A stretch of 64,000 nt of DNA from contig JAPDOI010001717.1 of the NCBI GenBank assembly GCA_029168955.1, positions 1-64,000 of the forward strand. Direction: 5' to 3'. This stretch comes from Aplectana chamaeleonis. Lineage: Eukaryota; Nematoda; Chromadorea; Rhabditida; Cosmocercidae. The notes beneath the pieces were generated by a model. The model searched no databases. It was not told the origin of the DNA and saw only the letters and a program-made list of their open reading frames with translations. A program made the position numbers and the translations under genes. Shown here in pieces: positions 1-10,544 of this stretch (its first letter is position 1; every line of letters starts with the position of its first letter).

Positions 1-1025
1 CGCTTTGGCGCGATGATCCTTCACGAACCGGGTGTGCTCCGCGCGTGAGAGACGAAGCCGTTCTTGATTCGAGTCGGTCCATCTCTGTACATTCACTTTG
101 TTCGGAGCATCGGCAAACGGCACTCTGATCGATCTCTCTTACGGGATTTCATAGCCTTCTCGACGGATGATTAGGCTGCTTAAGGACATTAATAAACATC
201 TGCTGAGCCTGGATCTGACAACGCTCTTTCACTGGCAAAATTTTGGCCTCGGCGTGAAGGTGCTCAATCGGTGAGCATTTTGCACATCCGGTTGCGATTC
301 GAAGTGCAGCATTCTGAATTCGCTGCATCTTAGTCCAGGAACTGTCCGACACGATGTGCTGCCAGACAGGTGCAGCATGCTCCAATGCAGGCTGCAGGTT
401 AGCTCGATATTTCGTCATGATTCTCTCTGATCCAACCCCAGGACGTTCCTCCTGGAGCTCTCGACATGTTGAGCTCTGCCTTGATAAGTGCCTGTTTCTG
501 TTCAGCATTTTTGTAAAATCTTCAGCGATGGGTCCAAAACGAGGCCCAGCAGTTTGGGAAATTTCGCTGTAGGCAAGAGGTCACCATCCCACCTGACAAC
601 AGGTTGGGCGCTGTGTTCCTTTGGGTCAGATGTGAATACCGAAACAGAAGACTTCGCCGCGGAAACTGTGAGCATCATACTATCGAGAAAGTTTTTAAGC
701 TCGACGAGATAGTCGCTGATCTTGTTTGCGGCTACCCGTATGTCACGATTACGGCACATGATGGTGATATCGGCGGCATATGCAACAATTTTTATATCTT
801 CAGGAGGCTCAGGTAGGTCTTCAATATACAGGCTGAAGAGGGCAGGTGGCAAAACTCCATCCTGTGGGACGCCGGCTGCTACAGGTATACTATCGGAGAC
901 ATGATTCTGTAATAACACTTTGGCAGGACGACCTTTGGTAAACGCTGCGATCCAACGCTTCTGCCACGGTCGTAGCGAGGACTTCAATAGTTTTCGGACA
1001 AAAGTCCTAGGTTAACAGAGTCAAA
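1..1025 (-). mobile_element. LINE A1, 3' part (Ingi/Jockey-like), left of the A2 insertion
   Basis: This is the 3' portion of a family A non-LTR element, and its 3' end lies beyond the window start. Two decayed frames are visible. The frame at 502-987 holds RT parts (GVPQDGVLPPALFSLY and the degraded active-site stretch VAYAADITIM). The frame at 149-508 holds the post-RT region (LEHAAPVWQHIVSDSSW, ILPVKERCQ, NVLKQPNHPSRRL). It is nearly identical to the matching part of the full-length copy at 59382-62838, so it is a recent relative. It stops abruptly at 1025, where A2 begins; the continuation resumes at 15684. The conserved YADD reads YAAD and frames are shifted, so it is inactive. Confidence 0.85.
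1014..1025. repeat. Target-site duplication, left side of A2
   Basis: AACAGAGTCAAA here matches AACAGAATCAAA at 15684-15695 with one mismatch. In the uninterrupted copy at 59382-62838 the same sequence occurs once, at the corresponding place. This shows that A2 inserted into A1. Confidence 0.8.
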
Positions 1026-1060
1026 GCTGCCGAGATGTCGTACGTTCGTGCCGTGGCAGT

Positions 1061-1333
1061 GTGGAGGAAAGAAGACCACCTCCGTGCAAACCGACGTCAA
1101 TCCCTCCGCGGAGAGGGTTTTTGTCATGGGAGAGGTGCTGGCTGGCCACAGCACTCCTGAAGATCTTACTACAAAGAGCCGGCGTCGAGAGGAACCCAGA
1201 ACCCGCTCAGAAGAAGAAGAAGTACCCATGTGCGACATGCGAAAGAGATGTCAATTGGAATGGAACCATTGTCCAATGTTTCGGATGCCAAAGTGGGTGC
1301 ACTTTCTCTTGTTCGGGTCTCTCAGTTCTGTGA
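1061..1333 (+). pseudogene. A2 N-terminal region: 2A-like motif and PHD-like finger
   Basis: A 90-residue frame carries LLQRAGVERNPEP at residues 36-48, a 2A-like (ribosome-skipping-type) motif whose essential glycine of NPGP is replaced by Glu in this copy. It is followed by a cysteine cluster (CATCERDVNWNGTIVQCFGC, then CTFSCSGL) of the PHD-like kind found near the N-terminus of several LINE ORFs. In trypanosome and some animal LINEs, 2A peptides release an N-terminal peptide from the ORF. The NPEP change should abolish this in A2. The endonuclease continues in other frames (1361-1579, matching INLNGLRAKLSEL and VIMVQETKLS). Confidence 0.7.
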
Positions 1334-1644
1334 GGCACCACGATTCTTCCTTTCGTTGTATTGTGTGCTCCGCCTCCAGTAACGCTAACTCCTCATCTAC
1401 CAACCGCCCCCTCTCTATTGTACATAAATCTCAACGGCCTTCGCGCCAAGCTTTCTGAATTATCTCTCTTCGCCCGTACTCATCACCCGGGTGTTATCAT
1501 GGTTCAGGAAACCAAACTCTCTCCTCTGCTACCTCTCGGCATCCAAACATCCCGGGCTACACTGCTTATCATACTCTAGGTCATCTCAAGGAGGCGGAGT
1601 CTCTACCTTTGTTCTGTCCTCTCTTCCTCTCACCATCGCGAACA

Positions 1645-2845
1645 AATGAAATCATCTCATTCATTGTTTCCTCTCAGGAAACATTCAGATTGACAACTGC
1701 GGGACCGATATAGGTCTGAACGTTCGTGGACATCCAACGTCCCATTAGCATTACATGTGTGCTATCAAACCCTTGTTCAAGTGCAATAGAGGCTGTACCT
1801 CCTCTAAAGCGATGTGTGGTGTAGTTTTGTGACTAAGAAATGCATTTACAAACAGATGATGAAACCTTGTAGCATAACCTGCCGCGCCAAGCGGCAATTT
1901 AGTGGAACGAGAAGAAAACAGAAAAACTACCACATACCTTACTAGCAAAACAAATGTGTCTAGACAAGATTTATTTCTCTACGAAACCAGATGATAAGCT
2001 GAAAGCTGCAGAAGCGCCATGCCCGGCCTGATCTGTCTTTGATTTTTCTTAGATCACATATCTTGAGGTTTGAGGCTTCACTCACTCTTAAGAAACCTCG
2101 AAACAGTAATATTGCTACAGTAACGGTACCAAAAACTAAAGGATCCTAGACAGGCGACCAATCGATACTATTTTGTTGTATTCGTCTGTGGTAATCTCAA
2201 TTCTATGAGGTACTGGAGTTCTGTTCCTTGCTGCACTTTCCAACAACGATTTTTCAAACTCCTTGTTCTTTCTGCCTACCCAAAATGAACTTTAGAGCAG
2301 CTGCTGTAGAAGGCAGAGAAACAAACTGCCTATTCTCCGAATAGTAAGGCAAGAACAGATTACCAGCTTTAGCAACTGGAACATTCTGGAGCTGTTCCGA
2401 GCTCCACCATTCAATAAACCTTTGATCGATGCCTGAATTTGCTAAAAGTAAAAGTATGAATGCTGATAGAGTACATCGTTACATTTCTGGAAGGCCACAT
2501 CTTTAAGCGATATCGCACAGGCATTCTGCATCTCTCCAAAGTGGCCCTGTAGAATGTGTGGGTTGGGCGGGTGGGCGCAACTCGTTGACAGGACAAAAGC
2601 CTGGACTGTCTTTTCATGTGGGCGTGGTATAGACCACGCCACTCCCTATGGAACTCTCGAGAAATCCTAGAGACGTGATAAACATCACGTCTCCCGATGC
2701 ACTCTTGCTGTCGATATTCGTGAAGGCGTGATCAGCACCACGTCTTCACGTGATCCATTGAGAAACACGCGAGGACGATATAAACACCACGTCCTCGCGT
2801 GCAATTTCGAGAAAGAATTTCAAAATCACAATTTTCCTTTCCCTA
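1645..2845. mobile_element. Unclassified insert within A2 (about 1.2 kb)
   Basis: The A2 endonuclease region breaks off near 1640, after the FVLSSLPL-coding sequence. It resumes near 2850 at the LSLFNLYIPPSTSCPPTYNP-coding sequence. The intact family copy has only a short stretch between these points. The insert has no convincing coding sequence and no clear terminal repeats or target duplication, so its ends are approximate. Its right part holds four regularly spaced hairpins (2621-2800). It could be a non-autonomous DNA element (a Helitron-like element cannot be excluded) or older captured DNA. Confidence 0.5.
2621..2800. repeat. Array of four hairpins at about 50-bp spacing
   Basis: Four near-perfect hairpins lie at 2621-2640, 2670-2693, 2719-2750 and 2767-2800, with centres 51, 53 and 49 bp apart. 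All share a core like GACGTGATAAACACCACGTC, but their outer stems differ (GA/TC, CGTGAA/TTCACG, ACGCGAG/CTCGCGT) while pairing is kept on both arms. A TCGAGAAA-like string recurs between them. The family is unidentified; they may be subterminal repeats of the insert. Confidence 0.65.
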
Positions 2846-2944
2846 TGGGTCGAAAAGCTACACTTTCTCTTTTTAATTTATACATTCCTCCCTCTACATC
2901 CTGTCCACCAACATACAACCCTATCCCTCTACTCAAGCAGCTGT

Positions 2945-4204
2945 ATGTATGGCTGCTCTCTACCTCCCTCAATTGTGTTGGCGGGTGGCTTCAATGCTCA
3001 CACGTTCTGCTCGTCGCTCGATTCTGATGCTAGAGGAAATGACGTCGAAGAATGGGCGGATGAGTGCGACCTGGTCATTCTAAACGATGATCAGCCCACT
3101 CGTCTCCCTGCCAACGGCCGATCATCTAGCCCAGACATCTCCCTCGTCTCTTCTAATCTCTCTAATGCTTGCTCTTGGTCAACATCCACAACTCTTCCCA
3201 GTGATCACATTCCTGTCTTTGTCGATATTGATCTCTCCAACTCTCTTGCTCCCTATACAGGTGTTCGTCATCGTTCTAATCTTAATTTAGGCCTTGCAGA
3301 CTGGAGCCTGTTCAGGGAGGTTGCGCTTCGCCATGCGGCTGGTTACCAGTGGAATGGCGACGTACACCAGAAGGAGCGCCACCTATATGATGCTATCTTG
3401 AAGGCTATGAAAGCTGCGATCTCTGAAGGTCGCGTCAAGACCTTCTTTCCCAATGTCACCAGGGAGACACTGCAGAAGATAAGAACAAGGGACGCAAAGA
3501 GAGCTGCAGATCACCTTGGCCCAGACATCGCTGAGCTGGATAACGACATCAGGAGGGACCTTGACAGACACAAGAAGGAAACTTGGGAAAAGTTCACCGA
3601 GAAGATGAACTTCAGAAATGATGCAGCAGCAACGTGGAAGGCTTTGAAAAGGATCTCCGGAAAGTTCACTTCCGCCAACAATTCCACGATTGAATTTGAA
3701 GGTGGAGTCTTCAAGTCAGGGAAAGAGGCCGCAAATGCTCTCGGGAAGCATTTTTTCATCACTAGAACCAAGAGAGAGAAGCAGAACAGAATAACTGTGC
3801 GGGAACTCTGTAAATTGCCACTCATGGCTGAAGATGAGGTAGTCACGCCTGCACAGGTCGAGAAGGTTATCAAGGAGATGAGTAACTCGAAGGCAGCAGG
3901 GCCAGATGGTTTGTGCCCAGCAGTCCTGAAGAAACTGCCCAATGAACTCCTGCCCCTTCTCGCTGACGTCATCAATACATCGTTTCGCACCTGTACATTA
4001 CCCCAAAATTGGATACCGCTGCCGAAGCCGGGAAAATCACCATCTACGGCGAATGGGTACTGGCCGATCAGTCTGCTCTCACCCATTGCCAAAGTTGCCG
4101 AAAAACTGGTTGTGGAGAAGCTGGCCGAACACAACATCAAGAAACAGCATCAGCATGGTTTCCGTAAATTACGTTCCACCACTACGGCCTTGTTGGAAAA
4201 GTGA
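2945..4204 (+). pseudogene. A2 endonuclease C-terminus, linker and RT N-terminus
   Basis: This 419-residue frame is the longest intact piece of any family A copy. It opens in the APE domain: AGGFNAHTF (usually GDFNAH), then SSPDISLVSS and the catalytic-type SDHIPVFVDI around residues 86-95. A linker follows (about 100-280). RT motifs come next: NSKAAGPDGL, WIPLPKPGKSPSTANGYWPI, LLSPIAKVAEKL and HQHGFRKLRSTTTALL near the C-terminus. The Asp-to-Gly change in GDFNAH and the end of the frame before the RT active site show loss of function. The next RT segment is in another frame at 4201. The start is simply the first Met in the open stretch; the true ORF begins upstream of the insert at 1645-2845. 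Confidence 0.75.
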
Positions 4205-4783
4205 GCTATGTTCTGGACGGCTTCAATGCCATGAAACCCCAACGTACTGTTGGTGTGGCCCTCGACTTAGCAAAGGCATTTGACACTGTCAATCTTCGCC
4301 TACTATCAGAGAGTCTGTTGAAGTCTACCATTAAGCCATGGCAGAAGCGGTGGATAACTGCCTTAACTAAAGGACGTCGGGCAAATGTGCTATTCCAGGG
4401 ACATGTTTCCAATAGCATCCCCATCGCCGCTGGTGTCCCTCAAGGAGGAGTTTTATCGCCTGCACTTTTCAGTTTATATCCGTTCCCCCTCAAGACATCA
4501 AAGTCGTTGCATACGCGAATGATATTACTATTCTGTGCCGAGATCGCGACATTAAGGTAGCCGCCAGTAAGATCAATGACTACTTGATCGAGTTGAAATG
4601 TTTCTTCGATCGCAAAATGCTCACAGTCTCTGCCTCCAAATCATCCGTCACCGTCTTTTCCACTGATAATGCAGAGCACAGTGCCCATCCTATGGTGAAG
4701 TGGGACGAAACTCAATTTCAGGCCGCCCGATTCCCCAAACTACTTGGAGTCGTGCTGGATTCTTTGTTGAAGTTCCATAAGAA
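4201..4783 (+). pseudogene. A2 RT palm and thumb region
   Basis: Two frames (4201-4560 and 4584-4783) hold VALDLAKAFDTVNL (RT motif A), AAGVPQGGVLSPALFSLY (motif B) and SASKSSVTVF downstream of the YADD position. The YADD box reads ANDITILC in a shifted frame (about 4513-4540). The reading frame stops being family A at about 4784, within the sequence for LLKFHKN, where the RTE-like element begins. Confidence 0.7.
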
Positions 4784-4784
4784 C
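4771..4784. repeat. Target-site duplication flanking the RTE-like element (left)
   Basis: AGTTCCATAAGAAC here corresponds to AGTTCCAAGAAC at 13376-13387, differing by a 2-bp indel. Joining A2 across it restores the family A order FHKN...QTTVKTRLNVLRAL. Confidence 0.75.
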
Positions 4785-4796
4785 TCACTCATCCCG

Positions 4797-5467
4797 TTAG
4801 CTGGCGTCTGGCGGAGCGGGATGACCTCTCAGCCAATACACTGCTGTGGGTGCCATGGGAGCCCGAGCGGCCTGAACGATACGCTTCCATTCACAGCGAT
4901 TCGTAGCAATAGATCTAGCATTAAGGACACTGCACCGTTGTTTCTTCAGATCATCCTCGATTTGTTTCAGCCATGTCTTTTTAGGGGCCGTTCGTTGGAT
5001 CTTCCACTGCACTGGACGTTTCCTCCATAGCACGCTGTACGGTAGTCGACCCGCGTCCATCCTGCAGACGTGTCCAAACCACCGCAATCGTCTGGTCTGA
5101 ACTTGGTCCTCGATCGTGGGCTGGTGGTCACATTGCTCCCTGATGATTTCGTTGCGTATGCGGTCACAAAGGGTAATCCCGAGGATCTGGCGCAAGCATC
5201 GCATCTGAAAGGACTCGAGTTTCACCACGTCCGACTTGAGCAGCGTCCACGTTTCCGAGCCGTATAATAGTACAGGAACTATCAAAGCACGGAACAGCCG
5301 AATCTTCGTCGTCATCGATACGTTGGCTTTCTTCCACAGACACCAGCCAAGCGAAGCAAAAGCAGTGGAAGCCTGTCCGATTCTGCTGTGGATCTCCGTC
5401 GTTGCTGCCACTTTCTTCTCCTGCACTACTGACCCTAGGTACTTGAAGTCCTTCACTTGCTGGAGTT
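4797..5467 (-). pseudogene. RTE-like ORF, C-terminal part
   Basis: The frame reads QQVKDFKYLGSVV at its start (joining GVEL from the other side of the Gypsy insertion), then RALIVPVLLYGSETWTL, MRCLRQILGI, RRLRWFGHVCRM and the Trp-rich tail ending in a stop at 4797. This is the thumb and C-terminal region characteristic of RTE-like and other APE LINE proteins annotated as endonuclease-reverse transcriptases. The frame is undamaged apart from the insertion, so the RTE copy was young when the Gypsy element entered it. Confidence 0.85.
5464..5467. repeat. 4-bp target-site duplication of Gypsy1 (left)
   Basis: AGTT directly precedes the 5' LTR and recurs at 10871-10874 directly after the 3' LTR. 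Four-bp duplications are usual for Gypsy integrases. Confidence 0.8.
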
Positions 5468-5560
5468 TGTTGTGGTGCAGATCACTTATCGTTTTTCACT
5501 GACGACCGATCACCAAGAGGGCGGGTTTTGATCCGCCAATCACAGGCGCGTCGATCCACA

Positions 5561-5567
5561 TATAAAC
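5561..5567 (+). promoter_or_regulatory. TATA box in the Gypsy1 5' LTR
   Basis: TATAAAC sits about 95 bp into the LTR and is conserved in the 3' LTR (about 10639-10645). It is the likely core promoter for the genomic transcript. Confidence 0.6.
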
Positions 5568-5752
5568 CCGACCGCGGCGCTGTTGGGACATTCTCGACAC
5601 GCCGTCTAGCTGCCTCCTTCGACTACCTGCCAGCCGGTCCAGCACACGCCACCACCACCGCCTCCTCCACACTTGCCAGCCGTCGCCGTCATCGACAAGC
5701 CACCACCACGACGACGCTGCACCACACCATATTCTAACTGCTATATTTTCTA

Positions 5753-5758
5753 ATAAAG
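5753..5758 (+). terminator. Polyadenylation signal in the Gypsy1 5' LTR
   Basis: AATAAA lies 38 bp before the LTR end. The same signal at 10826-10831 in the 3' LTR would end the element transcript. Confidence 0.6.
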
Positions 5759-5798
5759 TCATTTGTTGCTAATCTGTGTCTGTCACAGACGTAACAAT

Positions 5799-5810
5799 TG
5801 GCGATCAGGA
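5799..5810 (+). promoter_or_regulatory. Gypsy1 primer-binding site
   Basis: TGGCGATCAGGA begins two bases after the 5' LTR. It should pair with a tRNA 3' end reading UCCUGAUCGCCA. The tRNA species is not identified here. Gypsy2 has the same site but for its first base. Confidence 0.65.
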
Positions 5811-6223
5811 TTTTTCGGACTGTCGGCTCAACATTGGGTGTCGATCCGAATTTTTTTTGTCGGCCCTTTACTGGGTGGCAGAAAAAAATCAGCAGTACCA
5901 GCTTTCACAGCTGTTGATACTGTGGTGTCTTGCCTATTGGCTAAGTCAAGCTACACGTGCATAACGTGGGTTTGGCATTGCAAATAGACAGGACACTCAC
6001 GAACTGCTGACGAAGCAAGACCAGGTGCCCGCATTTGCGGTTGAATACCTGAAGATAAGCCCGGAAGCCCGCGTTTGCGGTTGAATTTCTGGAGCAAAGT
6101 CAGGGATCGCACTTTTCTGTGCTTGATACAAGAGAGCGAATTGAAGCAGCTCGCGTTTAAGACGCAGAAGCAGAGGTTTTTGAGCATTAGTTCGCGTGCT
6201 TGACTGATTAGTCGCCGCTGATA
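5811..6223 (+). other. Gypsy1 untranslated leader
   Basis: About 410 bases separate the primer-binding site from the first gag ATG. Within 6027-6110 the string GTTTGCGGTTGAAT or a close variant occurs twice, each preceded by CCCGC and followed by CTGAAG/CTGGAG. The leader is thus partly an imperfect tandem duplication. No other signal is evident. Confidence 0.5.
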
Positions 6224-8457
6224 ATGGATGCTGTGACTGTTCAGAAGATTCTGGAGCAGAATGGATGATGGAGGAAAGTGCTCAAAGACAGAAAGAATTC
6301 GTTCAGGAGATGGTGCAAAGTATGATGAAAAGTGAGGCAAATAAAAAGGAAGTGACGGCGAATCAATCGACATTGATGTCGGAATCGAATAGTCGAATCA
6401 CATCATTTGTGTTTGACCCCGAGATTGATCGGTGTTTCTCTCGGTGGTATGAAAGACATAAAGACACATTAATAAGAGACGGTGCATGCCTTGCTGAAGA
6501 TGCAAGGTTGAGGTTATTGCTCGGGAAGCTAGACAATGAAGTCTTCGAGAGATACAAGCGTCAGATTCTCCCGAAAGCACCGACAGACGTTTCATTCAGT
6601 GAAACCGTTTCAACCCTGAAAGACATGTTTGATGTAAAGAAGTCTTTATTCACATTGCGATATCAGTGTATGAAAGTCGAAAAACTAGACACAGAGGATT
6701 ACATGCAATTCACTGGGCGAGTTAATGAAATGTGTGAACACGATTGCTTCGATGAGCTAGACAGTGAGGGTTTGAAAGCATTATTGTGGATTTATGGTCT
6801 CAACTCACACAGAGATCGTGAGATTCGACCAAGATTGCTTGCCTTTCTAGATAGGGAAGCGAAAGAAAAACGGAAGCCCACGCTTCATGGAATGTACAAA
6901 GAGTGTGACAGAATTATGACGTTACTGAAGACGTCAAAGATGATTGAAGCCGATTCAGCTGACGTTAGAGAGGTCAGAAAAGAGACGAATCGTAGAGAGA
7001 GAACTACGGAATGTTGGAACTGTGGTAGAACTGGTCACACAAGTCGAGAGTGCCGAAGCAAATCATGGGTATGTAACTCATGCAAGGGTAAAGGACACAA
7101 AGAAAAATATTGTGAGAAAGCGTCACAATACCGGAGCAGGTCCAAATCGAGGACCTCTGGAAAACCTCACAAGAAACGCTGCGGGCGAGTCGTTCTCGCA
7201 GGAAGTGCTGAGGCTGAGGTGAACGCGGTTCGACAGTACGTCACCGCTGAAGTCAATGGGCACCAAATAGAGTTTCAGTTGGACACAGGCTCAGACATCA
7301 CGCTGCTGAGTGTGGATGAGTGGAAGAAAATGGGCAGTCCTGAACTCAGAAACACTAGCATGATTGTGAAAGACGCTAGTGGGAACCGGATGAAGGTTCA
7401 TGGTGAGGTGAAATGTCAGTTCAAACTGAGAGGTGCTAATGGTGAGGGATGCTGTTACGTAACCCCCCATAGAAGTCTAGTCGGCCTCGATTGGATAAAA
7501 CAAAACGCTGAAATGGCATATCACATGGAAAGAATGGTAGCTTGTGTGAGTACCGTAGATGATGCCAAGTTAGTGGAAGAATTGAAACGAAGATTCGAAA
7601 AAGACGGCTTGGGCACGTGTACAAAAGAGAAGGCAGCACTGAAGCTGTTGCTTGATGCTAAGAAAAGTTTCAGAATGAAAAGACCTGTTGCGCACGCATT
7701 GTTGGAAACAGTTGTAAACGAGATTGAGCGCCTTGAGGAACTAGGTGTTAACGAACCGATAACCCATAGTGAATGGGCCGCACCGATAGTTTGCGTTCGT
7801 AAAGCGAATGGCAAAATGCGAGTTTGCGCCAATTTTTCAACTGGTTTGAACAACGCCTTGGAGGCATATGAGTATTCTATTCCCATTCCGGATGATATTT
7901 TTGCATCTTTGAATGGTGGAGCGGTTTTCTCGCAAATCGATTTTTCGGATGCTTACCTTCAAGTGCAACTGACGGGCGAGTCCCAAAAGTTGCTTGTGAT
8001 CAATACACATAAGGGTCTATACCGATACAAAAGGTTGCCTTTTGATATCAAGACAGCGCCAGGAATTTTCCAAAGCATCATGAATAAAATGATATCGGGT
8101 CTGGAAGGAGTAGCAGACTACCTGGACGACATTCTGGTCGTCGGAAAAACACCTAAACAGCATAGAAAAAACATTTATGCTTTATTCGAACGGATCAAAG
8201 ACTACGGTTTTCGAGTAAGACTGGAAAAATGCTCGTTCGAAAAACCAGAAATCCGTTTCCTCGGGTTCATTGTGGACCGAGATGGACGTCGTCCAAATCC
8301 GGAGAAGGTGGCTGCCATCACTAAAATGCCAGCACCAGCGAATGTGGCTCAATTGCGCGCATTCCTAGGCATGGTTACATATTACTCGTCCTTCATACCG
8401 AATATGAAGGAGATGCGTGGACCATTAGATGCTTTGCTGAAAAAAGACATTAAATAG
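6224..8457 (+). pseudogene. Gypsy1 gag, protease and reverse transcriptase
   Basis: The natural start is probably ATG 6224 (MDAVTVQKILEQN). A 1-nt shift near 6258 moves the frame to the one open from 6265, which encodes 730 residues. Counted from 6265: a gag capsid-like region (about 40-230), two zinc knuckles (CWNCGRTGHTSREC at 250-263; CNSCKGKGHKEKYC at 270-283), retropepsin with LDTGSD at 339-344, and RT with FSQIDFSDAYLQ around 555-566 and the catalytic YLDD at 619-622. The RT connection reaches LDALLKKDIK, then an in-frame TAG at 8455-8457 interrupts what should continue into RNase H. Catalytic residues are present, so inactivation comes from the stops and shifts. Confidence 0.9.
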
Positions 8458-8916
8458 ATATGGAAACACACACATGAAACAGCGTTTGAAAAACTGAAGA
8501 AAATGTTGATGTCAGATTTGAACCTGACACAATACGATCCTAAGAAGAAGCTTATCGTAGCTGCTGACGCGTGCAATTATGGGATCGGATATGTGATCTC
8601 GCACAAAATGCCTGATGGTACTGAGAAGCCGATTGCCCACGGCTCGAGATCACTAACAGTCGCAGAAAGGAACTACGCCCAGATCGTGAAAGAGGCTTTG
8701 GGTCTCATGGAGGCAATCAAAAAGTTTCACAAGTATGTGTACGGGAGGCGTTTCACGCTCCGCACGGACCATAAGCCGCTGCTGGCCATATTTGGTAGCA
8801 AGAAGGGCGTACCGATCCATTCAGCCAACCGTTTGATGCGTTGGGCAACAATGCTTCTAGGCTATGGTTTTGAAATCGAGTACATCAAAATGGACGGACT
8901 CGTTCGGACAAGCTGA
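8458..8916 (+). pseudogene. Gypsy1 RNase H region
   Basis: This continues in the same frame after the TAG: IWKHTHETAFEKLKKML, then the RNase H domain with VAADACNYGIGYVIS, YAQIVKEALG and LRTDHKPLLAIFG. These show the DxxxxG and TDH signatures of Gypsy RNase H. Near 8895-8905 a 1-nt shift turns the expected FGQADGLSRL into an out-of-frame end (GLVRTS-stop). The correct frame is picked up in the integrase segment that follows. Confidence 0.85.
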
Positions 8917-10489
8917 TGGTTTGTCAAGGCTGATACAGAGGCATCCTCTAGTCGAGGAGGATTGCGTAGTCGCCTCAGTGGAGGTTGACGTGAACCAAGT
9001 ACTAGTCAATGCTGTACGCAGATTGCCCGTGACAGCAAATATGATTCGTGAGCACACGGAAAAGGATGTCTTGTTGCGAAAGCTAAAAAGTTCCATCGCA
9101 CCTGGAAAGTGGCCAAAAGTGGTAAAATCTGTTTACGCTAAACGCTACGCTAAGTTTTACGCTAAACGTGAATCGTTATCGGTTGTGCAAGGCTGCGTGA
9201 TGGCTAATGATAGGGTTGTCGTGCCAGGGACGCTGAGACAAGACGCTCTCAAAGAGCTGCACTGTGGTCATCCTGGAATAGTAAGGGTGAAAGGACTAGC
9301 GCGAAGCTACGTCTATTGGCCAAACATCGATGAAGACTGCGAAACGGTCGTGAAAAGCTGCGCTGATTGCCAATTACTCTCAAAATCCCCGGCTGAAGTA
9401 CCTCTAAAAACGTGGAATACCCCAGAAAGTGTATGGGACAGAATTCATGTCGATTTTGCTGGTCCTATGGATGGAGTGTACTACATGGTCGTGGTTGACG
9501 CCTTGAGTAAATGGCCGGAGATGTTTGAAATCAAGAACATTACTGCTGGTACAACGGTGAAGCTGTTAAAAGAGCTTTTCGCACGATACGGAAATCCAAA
9601 AACGCTAGTAAGTGACAATGGAACGCAATTCACATCAGAGCTTTTCAAGCAGATGTGCGAAGAACGAGGTGTTAATCATGTGAGAACACCGCCGTACCAT
9701 CCTCAGTCAAATGGCCAGGCTGAACGTTTTGTTGATATTCTGGAAAGAGGGATAAAGAAGTTAAAAGGGAAGGGAAGGTCGTCCATCCACCCAGACAATG
9801 ACTGTTTGAACACAGTATTGTTGGCGCACCGTTCTACACCCAATTCCACCTTGAATGGTAAATGCCCTGCCGAAGTATTCATTGGAAGGAAACTTAGAAC
9901 ACGGTTGAGTATGGTAAAACCGTCAGAAGGACGTGGAAATACAGACAACGCATCTGACCATCGCAAAAGGACTGAAGATTGTTTCAATCGAAAGCATGGT
10001 ACGAAACAAAGAGATTTTTCTTCCGAAGACACAGTCCTAGTGAAAGAGTACGATGGAACATCGAATTTCAAATGGACACAGGGGAAAGTTTAAAAAAGTC
10101 TCGGAAACGTCGCGTACGAAGTAGATATCGGAGGTCAAAAGGTTCGTAAACATGCGAATCAGATGAAAGGGAGCATATTGAGCCGTGAATATGATAAGGC
10201 TTACTCGCGAGACCTACTCTTGGACTTGTTCGAAACCGATCCTACTAGCACTGGAACAGTGCCAGAACAAAGAAGTCATGTGGCGCCGGACATAGATCTA
10301 GAGACTGTGGTAATATCCGGTAATGATACGTCCAATGCACATCCTCAGAACTACGGGCAACCCAGCACGAGTCACGCAACACAGGGAGGAGTTGAAAGCC
10401 GAGTTAGTAAACAATTGGTTGGTTTCGCTCCGGCAATATTACGAAGGTTAACTCGACAGCGTCGCAAACCAGAGCGGTATGCTCTTTAG
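8896..10489 (+). pseudogene. Gypsy1 integrase
   Basis: The frame begins with FGQADGLSRL. It has the H2C2 zinc-binding module (LHCGHPGI, then CADC), then the integrase core with the DDE triad: Asp in HVDFAG, Asp in SDNGTQF and Glu in GQAERF (residues 197, 251 and 287 counted from the Met at 8864). A TAA at 10091-10093 cuts the frame. The same frame continues with LGNVAYEVDIGGQKVRKHAN, a GPY/F-like module that ends in NQMK, and runs to a stop after RRKPERYAL at 10489. All three catalytic acids are intact; the copy is killed by the stop and the upstream shift. No envelope gene follows. Confidence 0.88.
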
Positions 10490-10533
10490 TCTGTTGATTC
10501 GAGTTGTTTTCCCTGTGCCGTAGTATACTTTTT

Positions 10534-10544
10534 AAAAGGGGAGG
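10534..10544 (+). promoter_or_regulatory. Gypsy1 polypurine tract
   Basis: AAAAGGGGAGG abuts the 3' LTR. It is the expected primer for plus-strand DNA synthesis. Confidence 0.8.

Larger units (their letters stand above)
5468..5796 (+). repeat. Gypsy1 5' LTR
   Basis: This is a 329-bp LTR bounded by TGTTG...TAACA. It holds a palindrome (GGCGGGTTTTGATCCGCC), a TATA box and an AATAAA signal. Its partner is at 10545-10870. Confidence 0.9.

Noticed and set aside
2621..2800. CRISPR array
   Set aside because: The units are diverged hairpins with non-identical cores and no cas genes, in a eukaryotic transposon context.
1645..2845. Helitron
   Set aside because: Hairpins near the right end are suggestive, but no TC start or CTRR end followed by T could be fixed, and no Rep/helicase frame is present.
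3511..4140. 209-residue minus-strand frame opposite the A2 RT region
   Set aside because: It is a shadow of the plus-strand LINE frame, with no motif of its own.
10163..10489. Separate env or accessory gene at the 3' end of Gypsy1
   Set aside because: It is in the same frame as integrase after a single TAA, begins with the integrase GPY/F-like module, and has no signal peptide or membrane segment.
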